NCBI GenBank assembly: GCA_002780805.1
Contig: PEUD01000014.1
Coordinates: forward strand, 1-6,316
Source of the DNA: Candidatus Omnitrophica bacterium CG02_land_8_20_14_3_00__42_8
GTDB lineage: Bacteria; Omnitrophota; Gorgyraeia; Gorgyraeales; Gorgyraeaceae
Direction of reading: 5' to 3'
Length of the DNA: 6,316 bases
Shown here: positions 1 to 5,974 of the stretch, one piece after another
Position numbering within the stretch: the stretch's first letter is position 1
How the letters are laid out: each line of letters opens with the position of its first letter
Position numbers and translations under genes: made by a program
The notes under the pieces: generated by a model
What the model was told of the DNA's origin: nothing
The model's database searches: none
Seen by the model: the letters and a program-made list of their open reading frames with translations, nothing else

Positions 1-137
1 TGGACGAAACTCTCTCCTACGGCGTTATCCCAACAGTCGCCCTTACGGCTCATGCTTGGTATTATCTGGTATTTTTTAAACAGCTCTTGATAATCACCGC
101 TGGCGTATTGGCTGCCCCTGTCAGAGTGATGAATAAG
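1..137 (-). pseudogene. IS3-family transposase OrfB, truncated internal fragment
   Basis: Translation of the minus strand from 137 down to the window edge gives a run starting LIHHSDRGSQYAS and ending SRKGDCWDNAVGESFV, the C-terminal half of the IS3-family rve/DDE integrase core. The second catalytic Asp (in HSDRG, codon 122-120) and the catalytic Glu (in DNAVGES, codon 14-12) are separated by 35 residues, the D(35)E spacing of this family. The family is known to make a DDE transposase from OrfA and OrfB by frameshifting. The N-terminal part with the first Asp should lie at higher coordinates but is absent: just upstream of LIHH the sequence turns into AAGGTA micro-repeats and then the inverted repeat of the neighbouring Y1 transposon. 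The gene is therefore interrupted or deleted and presumably inactive. Its 3' end runs out of the window. Confidence 0.87.
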
Positions 138-154
138 GTAGTAAGGTATAAGGT

Positions 155-214
155 AGGGGACGGTTCTGTTTTCTATCCCAGACCTGTCCCTGATTTTGTA
201 TTCAACCTGTCCCT
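155..214 (+). repeat. Left inverted repeat of the Y1 transposon
   Basis: It contains GGGGACGGTTCT (156-167), CCCAGA (177-182) and two copies of CCTGTCCCT (183-191 and 206-214). Reverse-complemented, it lines up almost base for base with 759-819, with scattered mismatches and a one-base length difference. The repeated GGGACA units within the arm allow several alternative hairpins in single-stranded DNA, as expected for a REP-like transposase substrate. Confidence 0.75.
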
Positions 215-265
215 TGTTTAAAAAAATATGTAAAAAATATGCATAAAAATCACATCTGAGGCCGT

Positions 266-292
266 CATATATAGTAGGAGGTGATATATATG
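266..292 (+). promoter_or_regulatory. Hairpin enclosing the Shine-Dalgarno of the Y1 transposase
   Basis: CATATATA (266-273) is perfectly complementary to TATATATG (285-292). The 11-base loop contains AGGAGG (276-281). The 3' arm of the stem ends on the ATG start codon. The ribosome-binding site is thus in the loop and the start codon is paired, a layout that could hold back transposase translation. The stem is all A-U apart from one G-C pair, so it would be weak and perhaps temperature sensitive. Confidence 0.5.
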
Positions 293-760
293 CCAAGAGC
301 TGCTAGGTTAATATTAGATAATGCCTGCTACCATGTAATAACCAGAGGCAACCAAAAACAGGATACATTCAAAGAGCATGAGGATTTCTATGCTTACTTA
401 GGGTTACTTTCCAAATATAAGAAACGCTTTGATTCAAAGATCTATGGGTACTGCCTTATGAGTAACCATGTACATTTAATAATACAGTCTGATAGCTTAA
501 GCAGGTTCATGCACGGGATTAACTTGTCTTATGCCCAGCACTTTAAGTATAAGTACAATACAATAGGCCATTTCTGGCAAGACAGATATAAAAGCTTTAT
601 TATACAGAAAGTTGAGTATATCTTAAACTGCATAGCCTATATAGAATATAACCCTGCAAGAGCTAAAATAGTACTTTCTCCGGAAGATTATCCTTGGAGC
701 AGTTATAAGGCTAGGGTTTTGGGAAAGAGCGATTGCTTATTAGATCCACTTATATTGTAG
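290..760 (+). CDS. REP-associated tyrosine transposase (RAYT, Y1_Tnp family)
   Basis: This 156-residue protein matches the Y1/HUH transposase family (COG1943-like, about 150-200 aa usual). The N-terminus MPRAARL and YHVITRGNQ (residues 14-22) are typical. MSNHVHLII (57-65) carries the HUH metal-binding pair His60 and His62. FWQDRYKS (95-102) and YIEYNPARAKIV (117-128) follow, the latter matching the family's YIxxNPxRA helix; the nucleophilic Tyr is expected in this helix. It should nick and join single-stranded DNA at the flanking GGGGACGG repeats. I chose ATG 290 over the in-frame GTG 281 because that GTG lies inside the Shine-Dalgarno stretch AGGAGGTGAT (276-285), which is well spaced for 290, and because family proteins begin MPR. 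The stop codon TAG overlaps the first bases of the right inverted repeat. The ORF is intact with all motifs, so the transposase may still be active. Confidence 0.93.
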   Translation: MPRAARLILDNACYHVITRGNQKQDTFKEHEDFYAYLGLLSKYKKRFDSKIYGYCLMSNHVHLIIQSDSLSRFMHGINLSYAQHFKYKYNTIGHFWQDRYKSFIIQKVEYILNCIAYIEYNPARAKIVLSPEDYPWSSYKARVLGKSDCLLDPLIL

Positions 761-819
761 GGACAAGCCTGAGATTAAAACCAGGGACACCTCTGGGATT
801 AGTTTTAGAACCGTCCCCT
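759..819 (-). repeat. Right inverted repeat of the Y1 transposon
   Basis: This is the counterpart of 155-214. It contains AGGGACAAG (759-767), AGGGACA (783-789), TCTGGG (792-797) and the tip AGAACCGTCCCC (807-818). It starts on the transposase stop codon and ends nine bases before the hsdS stop, so it may also serve as the transcript end for both convergent genes, though no long U-run is present. Confidence 0.75.
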
Positions 820-827
820 TTTATACA

Positions 828-2066
828 TTATACTACAATTGCGCCGCTCATCAGCCGCGGTAAAAGCAGGTCCCGGGCTTGGGCGAGGAGTTGATTTTGG
901 CTTCTTAATAAAGAACATTCTTCAAGCAAAGGATTAACAATCTCAGAATATAACTCTACTAAATTCAGCACAGGAAATAACACTTTGATTTTTTTTAAGC
1001 TGGCATCATTGAGAGAAACCTGCGTGGCTCCTGTTGCAAAATTATTTTTATACTGAACAAACTCATAAGATGTCAGAAGGCCAAATAAAAAACCTAAGTA
1101 TTTTTCGTCTGCAGTAAACCCAACCATTCCTGTCGATAATAATATTTTTTCAAGCAAATCAGAATTTCCCTTGTTAAAATACAAAACCTTATCCGTGTCC
1201 TTCATTTTCGCAAAGTATACGGTATTAATTCTTGGCGCAATGTCTGCTCGGCTTGGTCTGTTCTCGTAATCAACTTCTTCTCCATTCCCCGTAATGCTTG
1301 TACCGTCAATTTCTGAAGTTTGACAATATTGACGAATATCCGTAAACACCGGGACACCAAGGGGCGCTTTTTTGAATAAATTTATTTTTGTAAATGGCAA
1401 ATATTCCCACTCGGCAGGCATTTTCTTTCCACCGCAATCAACTAACTTCACTTTTTCATGACCTGGGAATTTAAAATACACAAACCACTCGCGGAATAAT
1501 AGCCGTACCGATTCTTCCAAAAGCTGGATGCGGCGACGGTTGGTGTCGATAAGTTGATCATAAAGATCAACAAAGGATACAATATTTTTTTGATCTGGCA
1601 GAGCTGGATAATCAACAAATAACTTTTGTAGGTCGCTCCCTCTTATTCCAGCCTGCACACCCTGCTGCACAATTGACCGCATGCCCGAATATGGGGATTT
1701 AAAATAATAATAATAGAAGAGGGAATCGGCTTTATCTTTGTCCAGTCTAACCCGAATAATATGTGATTCAAAAGTTGTTTTTTCATGAACTCTTTCAATT
1801 ATTGAAGCTTTTCCGGCACCAGACAAAACAAGAGACTGGCGGGCGAAAAGCAAGTCCCCCTCTTCAACGCACATATCATTGATTTCCCTAGGAGACATAG
1901 ATACTAATTCCATCGGAATATCACCAATTCGATCGTATGCGAATAATTCCCCCATGTTAATCATCTTATATCCCGAACCACGAACACTTTCAGGTCGACT
2001 TAAACCATTTCTGGAAGGAATAGAATATAAATCACCAAATTTTACTTTTTGATATGTGCTTTTCAT
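828..2066 (-). CDS. hsdS: Type I restriction-modification specificity subunit HsdS
   Basis: The 412-residue protein has the two-repeat plan of HsdS. Target-recognition domain 1 spans about residues 1-155. It is followed by a helical spacer from LPDQKNIVSFVDLYDQLIDT to LLFREWFVYFKFPGHE (157-204). Target-recognition domain 2 spans about 205-365. A second helical repeat closes the protein, ending NQLLAQARDLLLPRLMSGAI (391-410); RDLLLPRLMSG is a hallmark C-terminal motif. By family knowledge, each TRD reads one half of a bipartite site and the helices set the spacing and bind two HsdM subunits. The start ATG (2066-2064) overlaps the hsdM stop as ATGA, implying translational coupling in one operon. 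Length is normal and the frame intact, so it should be functional. The recognition sequence cannot be predicted by eye. A transposon inverted repeat begins nine bases after the stop. Confidence 0.95.
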   Translation of the reverse strand: MKSTYQKVKFGDLYSIPSRNGLSRPESVRGSGYKMINMGELFAYDRIGDIPMELVSMSPREINDMCVEEGDLLFARQSLVLSGAGKASIIERVHEKTTFESHIIRVRLDKDKADSLFYYYYFKSPYSGMRSIVQQGVQAGIRGSDLQKLFVDYPALPDQKNIVSFVDLYDQLIDTNRRRIQLLEESVRLLFREWFVYFKFPGHEKVKLVDCGGKKMPAEWEYLPFTKINLFKKAPLGVPVFTDIRQYCQTSEIDGTSITGNGEEVDYENRPSRADIAPRINTVYFAKMKDTDKVLYFNKGNSDLLEKILLSTGMVGFTADEKYLGFLFGLLTSYEFVQYKNNFATGATQVSLNDASLKKIKVLFPVLNLVELYSEIVNPLLEECSLLRSQNQLLAQARDLLLPRLMSGAIVV

Positions 2067-4156
2067 ATCCTCAACTTCTTAAATTTATCACTAATCTTTT
2101 TTGCCAGATCGGCGGATTGAGCGTTGAGGCTTTCCAACTCCGCATGAATTGACTTCATAGTTTCCCCAAAATCAAAATCCGGGTCTTCTTCCTCCGGCGC
2201 AACGCCTACATATCTGCCGGGCGTGAGACTGTAGTCATTTTCTTTGAGTTCGGCTTTATCCACCAGCTTGACCAATCCTTCTACATCGCAAAGTTTTTCT
2301 TCCGGAAAGCGTTCTATCAGCCATTCAATCTGATGATAAAAATAGCGGACAAGTTTTAGTTGATTAACGGTAATATCCCGCGCTGTTTCAACTTGCTTTT
2401 TGAGACTGGCAATTTCTTTGGTATTCCATTTGTCGCTCTCTTTGGCGCTATGCGTATTTAAACACAAATCAATTAAGCGATTAGCGAGGCGATACATCAA
2501 TTCTGCTTCTTTGATGAGCTTGTTATTTTCTGCTGCTGCTGGTTCCAATTCTTTGAGCACTTCGACGAGTTTAATATTCTCTTTGTTTTGCTTTTTCCAC
2601 CAAACGCTTTTTTCCTGCGTCAGCTTAGCAAATGCCTGACTTCCGCTCGTATACGCCTTCAGGCAATCGACTAATTCTTTGATTGTTTCTATTTGTTTCC
2701 CGTCTTTGGGAAGTGTCGCCAGAAACGGTTGAAGCTCTTTGTTTAATTTGGCAAAAACAGTGGCGTAATCTTGCTCAAGAGCAATGCTCTTCACCACTTC
2801 ATTGAGCGTGATGGAAATATAATTTACTACCAAATCATGAAAGCGCTTGTTCTCGCCGCGATAGAGCCAGATGATAGAGAGAATGTTCTGCAATTGCTCC
2901 GGGCTGAAATCATAGATTTTGCGCGTCACCTTGCGAAAAACGTTGCGCGCGTCAATCATCAGTACTTTATCTTTCCGCTCTGCTGATTTCGCTTTATTAA
3001 AAAACCACAGCTCGCACGGAACTGTACGGGTATAGAAAAAGTTGGAGCGAATAGAGATCATAATATCCACATGACCTGTCTCAATCAGTTTTTCCCGTAC
3101 TTTGGCTTCACCGCCGCCAGCACTTGAGGCCTGAGAAGACATTACAAATCCGGCGCGGCCTTGCTGGGTTAGGTAACTATAGAAATAACTAATCCAAACG
3201 TAGTTACCGTTACCAACTTTGCCTTTCTTATTCACTCCAGGCAGACCAAACGGCAACCGGGGGTCGTTCTTGATTTTATCCGCGTCAATCTCATCCACAT
3301 TAAACGGAGGATTGGCCATCACAAAATCGGCTTTCTTTTCGTATAAATCTTTGGCTTCTTTGTCATAGTAAGTAATCGCCTTTTTAATATCACCAACTAG
3401 CCCATGCACCGCCAAGTTCATTTTGGCGAGTTCAATCGTCGTGCCGTTTTTCTCCAGTCCATAAAAATTTAGTTTGTCATTTGGGTTCTGGTGCAGATTT
3501 TCTACAAAACGAGCGCTCTGCACAAACATGCCACCACTACCACAAGCGGGGTCCAACACCGTGCCTTTTTTTGGCTCTAATACATTGGCTATGAGCGAGA
3601 CTAAAGACACCGGCGTAAAAAACTCACCGCCGTCATGAGCTTTTTGATCGGCAAATTGAGTCAGGAAATACTCATAGATTCGCCCAAATACATCGCCCGT
3701 GACTTTTTTGAGTTCATCAGGATTCAATGCCTTGAGTAAATCCCCTAATATTTTGTTGTCCAATTCTCGGTATTCTTTTTTTGGTAAAACACCCTTCAGA
3801 CTAGCATAATCTCCTTCGATTGATTCCATCGCATCAATAACAGCCTTGGCGCGATCATCGCTGTCTTTCAAGCCAACCAGATAATCAAATTGAGCTTTGG
3901 GTTGTAAAAATATAGCGGATTTTTTACTGTAATCTTCTTTGGTTAACCCTCTTTTTACACCACCTCTAGTAGCTGTGTTAGTAACCTCGATATCATCTTT
4001 AACTGTCAAATAACGACTGTACGCATGGCGTAAAAATACCAAACCCATCACCGGCATAAAGTATTGATTGCTGGCAAAATTGGAATTAGCCCGCAATGTA
4101 TCCGCCGCGCTCCAGAGCCTTTTTTCGATTGCTTCGATGTTTTCTAGTTGTGGCAT
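2063..4156 (-). CDS. hsdM: Type I restriction-modification DNA methyltransferase subunit HsdM
   Basis: This is a 697-residue N6-adenine methyltransferase. An HsdM_N-type helical domain covers about residues 5-150 and includes LWSAADTLRANSNFASNQYF. The catalytic domain begins near 153 (GDVFGRIYEYFL) and carries GEFFTP (177-182), SAM-binding motif I DPACGSGGMF (202-211) and catalytic motif IV NPPF (282-285). The C-terminal third is helical and coiled-coil rich and includes TPGRYVGV (645-652), seen in many longer HsdM proteins. With HsdS it would methylate adenines in a bipartite DNA site. ATG 4156 begins nine bases after the radC stop. The sequence before it is A/T-rich with no Shine-Dalgarno, so translation is probably leaderless-like or coupled to radC. 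The length suits the approximately 700-aa subgroup. All catalytic residues I can check are intact. Confidence 0.96.
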   Translation of the reverse strand: MPQLENIEAIEKRLWSAADTLRANSNFASNQYFMPVMGLVFLRHAYSRYLTVKDDIEVTNTATRGGVKRGLTKEDYSKKSAIFLQPKAQFDYLVGLKDSDDRAKAVIDAMESIEGDYASLKGVLPKKEYRELDNKILGDLLKALNPDELKKVTGDVFGRIYEYFLTQFADQKAHDGGEFFTPVSLVSLIANVLEPKKGTVLDPACGSGGMFVQSARFVENLHQNPNDKLNFYGLEKNGTTIELAKMNLAVHGLVGDIKKAITYYDKEAKDLYEKKADFVMANPPFNVDEIDADKIKNDPRLPFGLPGVNKKGKVGNGNYVWISYFYSYLTQQGRAGFVMSSQASSAGGGEAKVREKLIETGHVDIMISIRSNFFYTRTVPCELWFFNKAKSAERKDKVLMIDARNVFRKVTRKIYDFSPEQLQNILSIIWLYRGENKRFHDLVVNYISITLNEVVKSIALEQDYATVFAKLNKELQPFLATLPKDGKQIETIKELVDCLKAYTSGSQAFAKLTQEKSVWWKKQNKENIKLVEVLKELEPAAAENNKLIKEAELMYRLANRLIDLCLNTHSAKESDKWNTKEIASLKKQVETARDITVNQLKLVRYFYHQIEWLIERFPEEKLCDVEGLVKLVDKAELKENDYSLTPGRYVGVAPEEEDPDFDFGETMKSIHAELESLNAQSADLAKKISDKFKKLRI

Positions 4157-4165
4157 AGTTTTATT

Positions 4166-4843
4166 TTACTTAAAAAGTAATCCTTTCTCTTTAAAGCTGA
4201 TATATCCGTCATCCGTAATAATAATATGATCAAGCACTTCAATATCAAGAATTGCCCCTGATTGAATCAATTTTTCGGTAATCTTAATATCTGCGTCTGA
4301 CACTTCCATGTTTTTTGACGGATGGTTATGCGCCAATATTACGGCAGAAGCAAAATGCCGAATTGCAGGCTCAAACACTTCCCTCGGATGCACCAGCGTT
4401 TCCGTCAATGTGCCAATAGACACCGTTTCTTTGCGAATGAGTTGATTGCGGGCATTGAGATACAGCACCATAAAATATTCTTTTTGCTTGCCTCGCAAAT
4501 CAGCAAGCTGAGCAACGGTTGCTTTTACAGAATCAAGGATAGGAAGAGATTCATTAAAAGATCCAACCGCGCGTCTGCCAAGCTCCAAAGCCGCCTTGAT
4601 AGTAATAGCTTTGGTATTTTCCAGCCCCTTAATGCCGACCAGTTCATCTTTCGTGACGGCTAAAAATTTTGATAGGGGGTATTTTTTCAAAGCTTCCTTT
4701 GCAATATCCAAGGCGCTCTTACTAGCTCGCCCGGTACGAATAAGAATTGCCAAAAGTTCGGCATCACTTACATTTTCTGCTCCCTTTTCATCCAGCTTTT
4801 CTCTGGGCCTCTTATGTTTTGGTAAGTCTTTAATTTTTGGCAT
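4166..4843 (-). CDS. radC: RadC family JAB/MPN-domain protein
   Basis: The 225-residue protein has the full RadC layout. It begins MPKIKDLPKHKRPREKLDEKG, then SDAELLAILIRTG (26-38), a helix-hairpin-helix region LVGIKGLENTKAITIKAA (68-85), and a C-terminal JAB domain with HNHPS (172-176) and Asp185, the zinc-ligand set of the JAMM motif. The name is historical: a DNA-repair role for RadC is doubtful, and the biochemical function of the family is unsettled. RadC-like genes are often found in mobile and defence islands, and here the gene leads the hsdM-hsdS operon. ATG 4843 is preceded by GAGGA about 11 bases upstream, and no nearer start fits the family N-terminus. The role in the restriction-modification unit (processing, regulation or accessory) is unknown and only inferred from co-transcription. 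Confidence 0.94.
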   Translation of the reverse strand: MPKIKDLPKHKRPREKLDEKGAENVSDAELLAILIRTGRASKSALDIAKEALKKYPLSKFLAVTKDELVGIKGLENTKAITIKAALELGRRAVGSFNESLPILDSVKATVAQLADLRGKQKEYFMVLYLNARNQLIRKETVSIGTLTETLVHPREVFEPAIRHFASAVILAHNHPSKNMEVSDADIKITEKLIQSGAILDIEVLDHIIITDDGYISFKEKGLLFK

Positions 4844-4987
4844 AATTTATTCTTTCCTCATATACAAAGCTACTTCTTTCCGGTGGACATTTCTCCCTCG
4901 TCCTGTCTTCCTCCGGCCAGGTTTTAATGCCCGATATTTTGTTCATTTATATACATTTTACCCACACACGCACACACACAATTTTCA

Positions 4988-5016
4988 TTGACAAAATACC
5001 ATTTATGAAGTATACT
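4988..5016 (+). promoter_or_regulatory. Near-consensus sigma-70 promoter of the putative small RNA
   Basis: TTGACA (4988-4993) and TATACT (5011-5016) are separated by exactly 17 bp, so the -35 is perfect and the -10 differs at one base. Transcription would begin near 5022-5025, at the base of a long stem structure. It points away from radC, and no sense gene follows, which argues for a stand-alone RNA. Confidence 0.8.
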
Positions 5017-5021
5017 TATAA

Positions 5022-5119
5022 ATGAGCGGTAAGACCGCTGTGGGTTGTTCTAGGTGTTCCCTTCCGTATGGTTGGCTATAGCCTAGACATAACAAACTTA
5101 CAGGGCGCGCTCATTTTTA
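5022..5119 (+). ncRNA. Putative stand-alone structured small RNA, about 97 nt, unrecognised family
   Basis: Downstream of a strong promoter the sequence folds as a rod. AAATGAGCG (5020-5028) pairs with CGCTCATTT (5108-5116), GTAAG (5029-5033) with CTTAC (5097-5101), TTGTT (5045-5049) with AACAA (5091-5095), and CTAGG (5050-5054) with CCTAG (5082-5086). A loop of about 27 nt remains at the tip. The closing stem runs into TTTTT (5114-5118), consistent with intrinsic termination. An alternative 5' hairpin, AGCGGT-AAG-ACCGCT (5025-5039), competes with the first two stems. There is no open reading frame of note. It is not SRP RNA (no GGAA-tetraloop consensus), tmRNA, RNase P RNA or a tRNA. It lies in the gap between divergently read radC and the convergent DUF3800 gene. 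That it is transcribed is inferred from promoter plus fold. Confidence 0.6.
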
Positions 5120-5124
5120 TTTTA
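5108..5124 (+). terminator. Terminator-like closing stem and U-run of the small RNA
   Basis: The 3' half of the nine-base closing stem (CGCTCATTT) is followed by T-rich sequence that continues into the DUF3800 stop codon region. The pairing partner lies about 80 bases upstream, so this is a long-range rather than compact terminator hairpin, which makes efficient termination less certain. Confidence 0.4.
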
Positions 5125-5766
5125 TGGTAAATACAAATCCTCATACCTAACCTTATCTTGATTGTAAATTTCTAACCATTCAGAATCATTTTTTTCATAC
5201 TTTCGAAAAATACCCCAACAAAACATATCCGCTGCCTGTAAGCCGGCATTTTCATGCGATAGATAGTGATAAATATCGAGCGGAACCTTTGGGTCAAGCC
5301 TGCCTTTTAACGCCCTCATAATATATGAATTAAACTCTTGGATCTCCGGCTTAGACTTGCTTTTATCCACAATAAGCTCAACCCTGGTAATCGCTTTTTC
5401 AAATGGTATCTTATCCATAACAAGCCTGGCTATATAATTATAGACGCGCTCTTTGTCTTTTGATAGTTTCTCATAAAGGCGCCTTTTATTTAACGTAAGG
5501 GCGTAAATACCGCATTTAATATTTTTACATCTTTCATAAAAATACTTTTTTACTTCCAACGATGTTTTCGAGCCCTTAAGCTCAGATGCATTATTTTTCT
5601 TTTTATAAAGCTTGCGGTTTATTGTACATTTTACGCAATTAATGAGCGCGCGGTTTTTATCAATTCCGCTTATGGCGAGGATTGTGATAGTGAAGAATTT
5701 GGAAGGTTTCTTATTTACAAAATCAAAACCCAGATCACCACTTTCATCTAAGTATAAAAACCACAT
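5122..5766 (-). CDS. DUF3800 domain protein (putative RNase H-like nuclease)
   Basis: This 214-residue protein carries the family's motifs in order: N-terminal FLYLDESGDLG (3-13), ELKG (62-65), IVDKSKSK (132-139) and SHENAGLQAADMFCWGIF (170-187). The acidic residues Asp7, Glu8, Asp11, Asp134 and Asp180 would form a metal site if the predicted RNase H-like fold of DUF3800 holds. No substrate is established for the family, which is common in mobile and defence-rich regions. Length is typical and the frame intact. The start ATG (5766-5764) has GAGG too close (2 nt) and AAAGG about ten bases away, so initiation is not strongly marked. It is convergent with the small RNA at 5022-5119, and its stop codon abuts that RNA's U-run. 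A strong terminator sits 26 bases before its start, leaving little room for a private promoter, which suggests expression by read-through from the promoter at 5954-5981. Confidence 0.88.
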   Translation of the reverse strand: MWFLYLDESGDLGFDFVNKKPSKFFTITILAISGIDKNRALINCVKCTINRKLYKKKNNASELKGSKTSLEVKKYFYERCKNIKCGIYALTLNKRRLYEKLSKDKERVYNYIARLVMDKIPFEKAITRVELIVDKSKSKPEIQEFNSYIMRALKGRLDPKVPLDIYHYLSHENAGLQAADMFCWGIFRKYEKNDSEWLEIYNQDKVRYEDLYLP

Positions 5767-5793
5767 AACCTCACAGCCTTTCGCAATTAAACA

Positions 5794-5824
5794 AAAAACC
5801 TTCGCCTTGTGGGCGAAGGTTTTT
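5794..5824 (-). terminator. Strong intrinsic terminator, possibly an attenuator of the DUF3800 gene
   Basis: AAAAACCTTCGCC (5794-5806) pairs perfectly with GGCGAAGGTTTTT (5812-5824) around a five-base loop. Read on the minus strand the stem ends in six T (5798-5793), on the plus strand in five T, so it can stop transcripts in either direction. On the minus strand it closes a transcript of about 155 nt from the promoter at 5954-5981 and lies directly in front of DUF3800. Confidence 0.85.
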
Positions 5825-5944
5825 ATTATTTTAGCGTGGCGGATTTAACCCTTCTAACTGCGCCACTTTTCTAATTGTCTTTGAATGTAATTCTACCATG
5901 ACGATCGGGTCCGTCAATTGTTTTTTTGGCCGTTTTCGACCTTA

Positions 5945-5974
5945 TTGCTTAATATTATATCACTAATATATAAA
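5945..5974 (+). promoter_or_regulatory. Possible opposing plus-strand promoter
   Basis: TTGCTT (5945-5950) and TATAAA (5969-5974) lie 18 bp apart on the plus strand, interleaved with the minus-strand promoter. The whole AT-rich tract is an imperfect palindrome with TTGCTTA at both ends. A plus transcript would run into the GC-rich hairpin at 6020-6054. No plus-strand gene follows, so this may be only a by-product of the symmetry. Confidence 0.25.

Larger units (their letters stand above)
155..819 (+). mobile_element. Single-gene REP-associated (Y1/HUH) transposon with long imperfect inverted repeats
   Basis: One transposase gene (290-760) is bracketed by two imperfect inverted repeats of about 60 bp. 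The outer tips are GGGGACGGTTCT at 156-167 and its complement AGAACCGTCCCC at 807-818. Inside each repeat are two further GGGACA-type units and a CCCAGA/TCTGGG pair, so the match goes well beyond the tips. Y1 transposases of the RAYT type act on such palindromic end sequences by a single-strand HUH mechanism and usually leave no target duplication. I see no clear duplication here either. The element sits between a beheaded IS3 fragment on the left and the hsdS 3' end on the right, so its arrival or a later deletion removed the rest of the IS3 gene. Exact outer ends are inferred from where the repeat symmetry stops. Confidence 0.75.

Noticed and set aside
281..289. GTG 281 as the start of the Y1 transposase
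   Set aside because: It is part of the Shine-Dalgarno stretch itself. ATG 290 has the correct spacing and gives the usual MPR N-terminus.
2400..2986. Plus-strand open frames of 71-79 codons inside the hsdM region
   Set aside because: They are antisense to well-supported hsdM coding sequence, match no family I know and have no ribosome site. They are shadows.
4962..4981. CA dinucleotide tract as a functional repeat or CRISPR-like array
   Set aside because: It is a short imperfect microsatellite with no spacer structure. There are no CRISPR repeats anywhere in the window.
4322..4991. Plus-strand open frames of 113 and 131 codons over radC and its upstream region
   Set aside because: They overlap the clearly recognisable radC in antisense. 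The longer one only runs on through the low-complexity CA tract.
5022..5119. Signal recognition particle or 6S RNA identity for the small RNA
   Set aside because: The conserved SRP apical motif is missing on both strands, and the length and bubble layout do not fit 6S RNA.
5612..5848. Plus-strand 78-codon open frame
   Set aside because: It is antisense to the DUF3800 start and runs through the terminator hairpin, which is not compatible with a real gene end.
5831..5866. tRNA-like sequence on the minus strand (GTGGCGCAGTTAGAAGGG, GTTAAATCC)
   Set aside because: It recalls a D-arm and T-loop but is only about 30 bases between the paired ends, with no anticodon arm and a shortened T-loop. It is more likely a simple hairpin.
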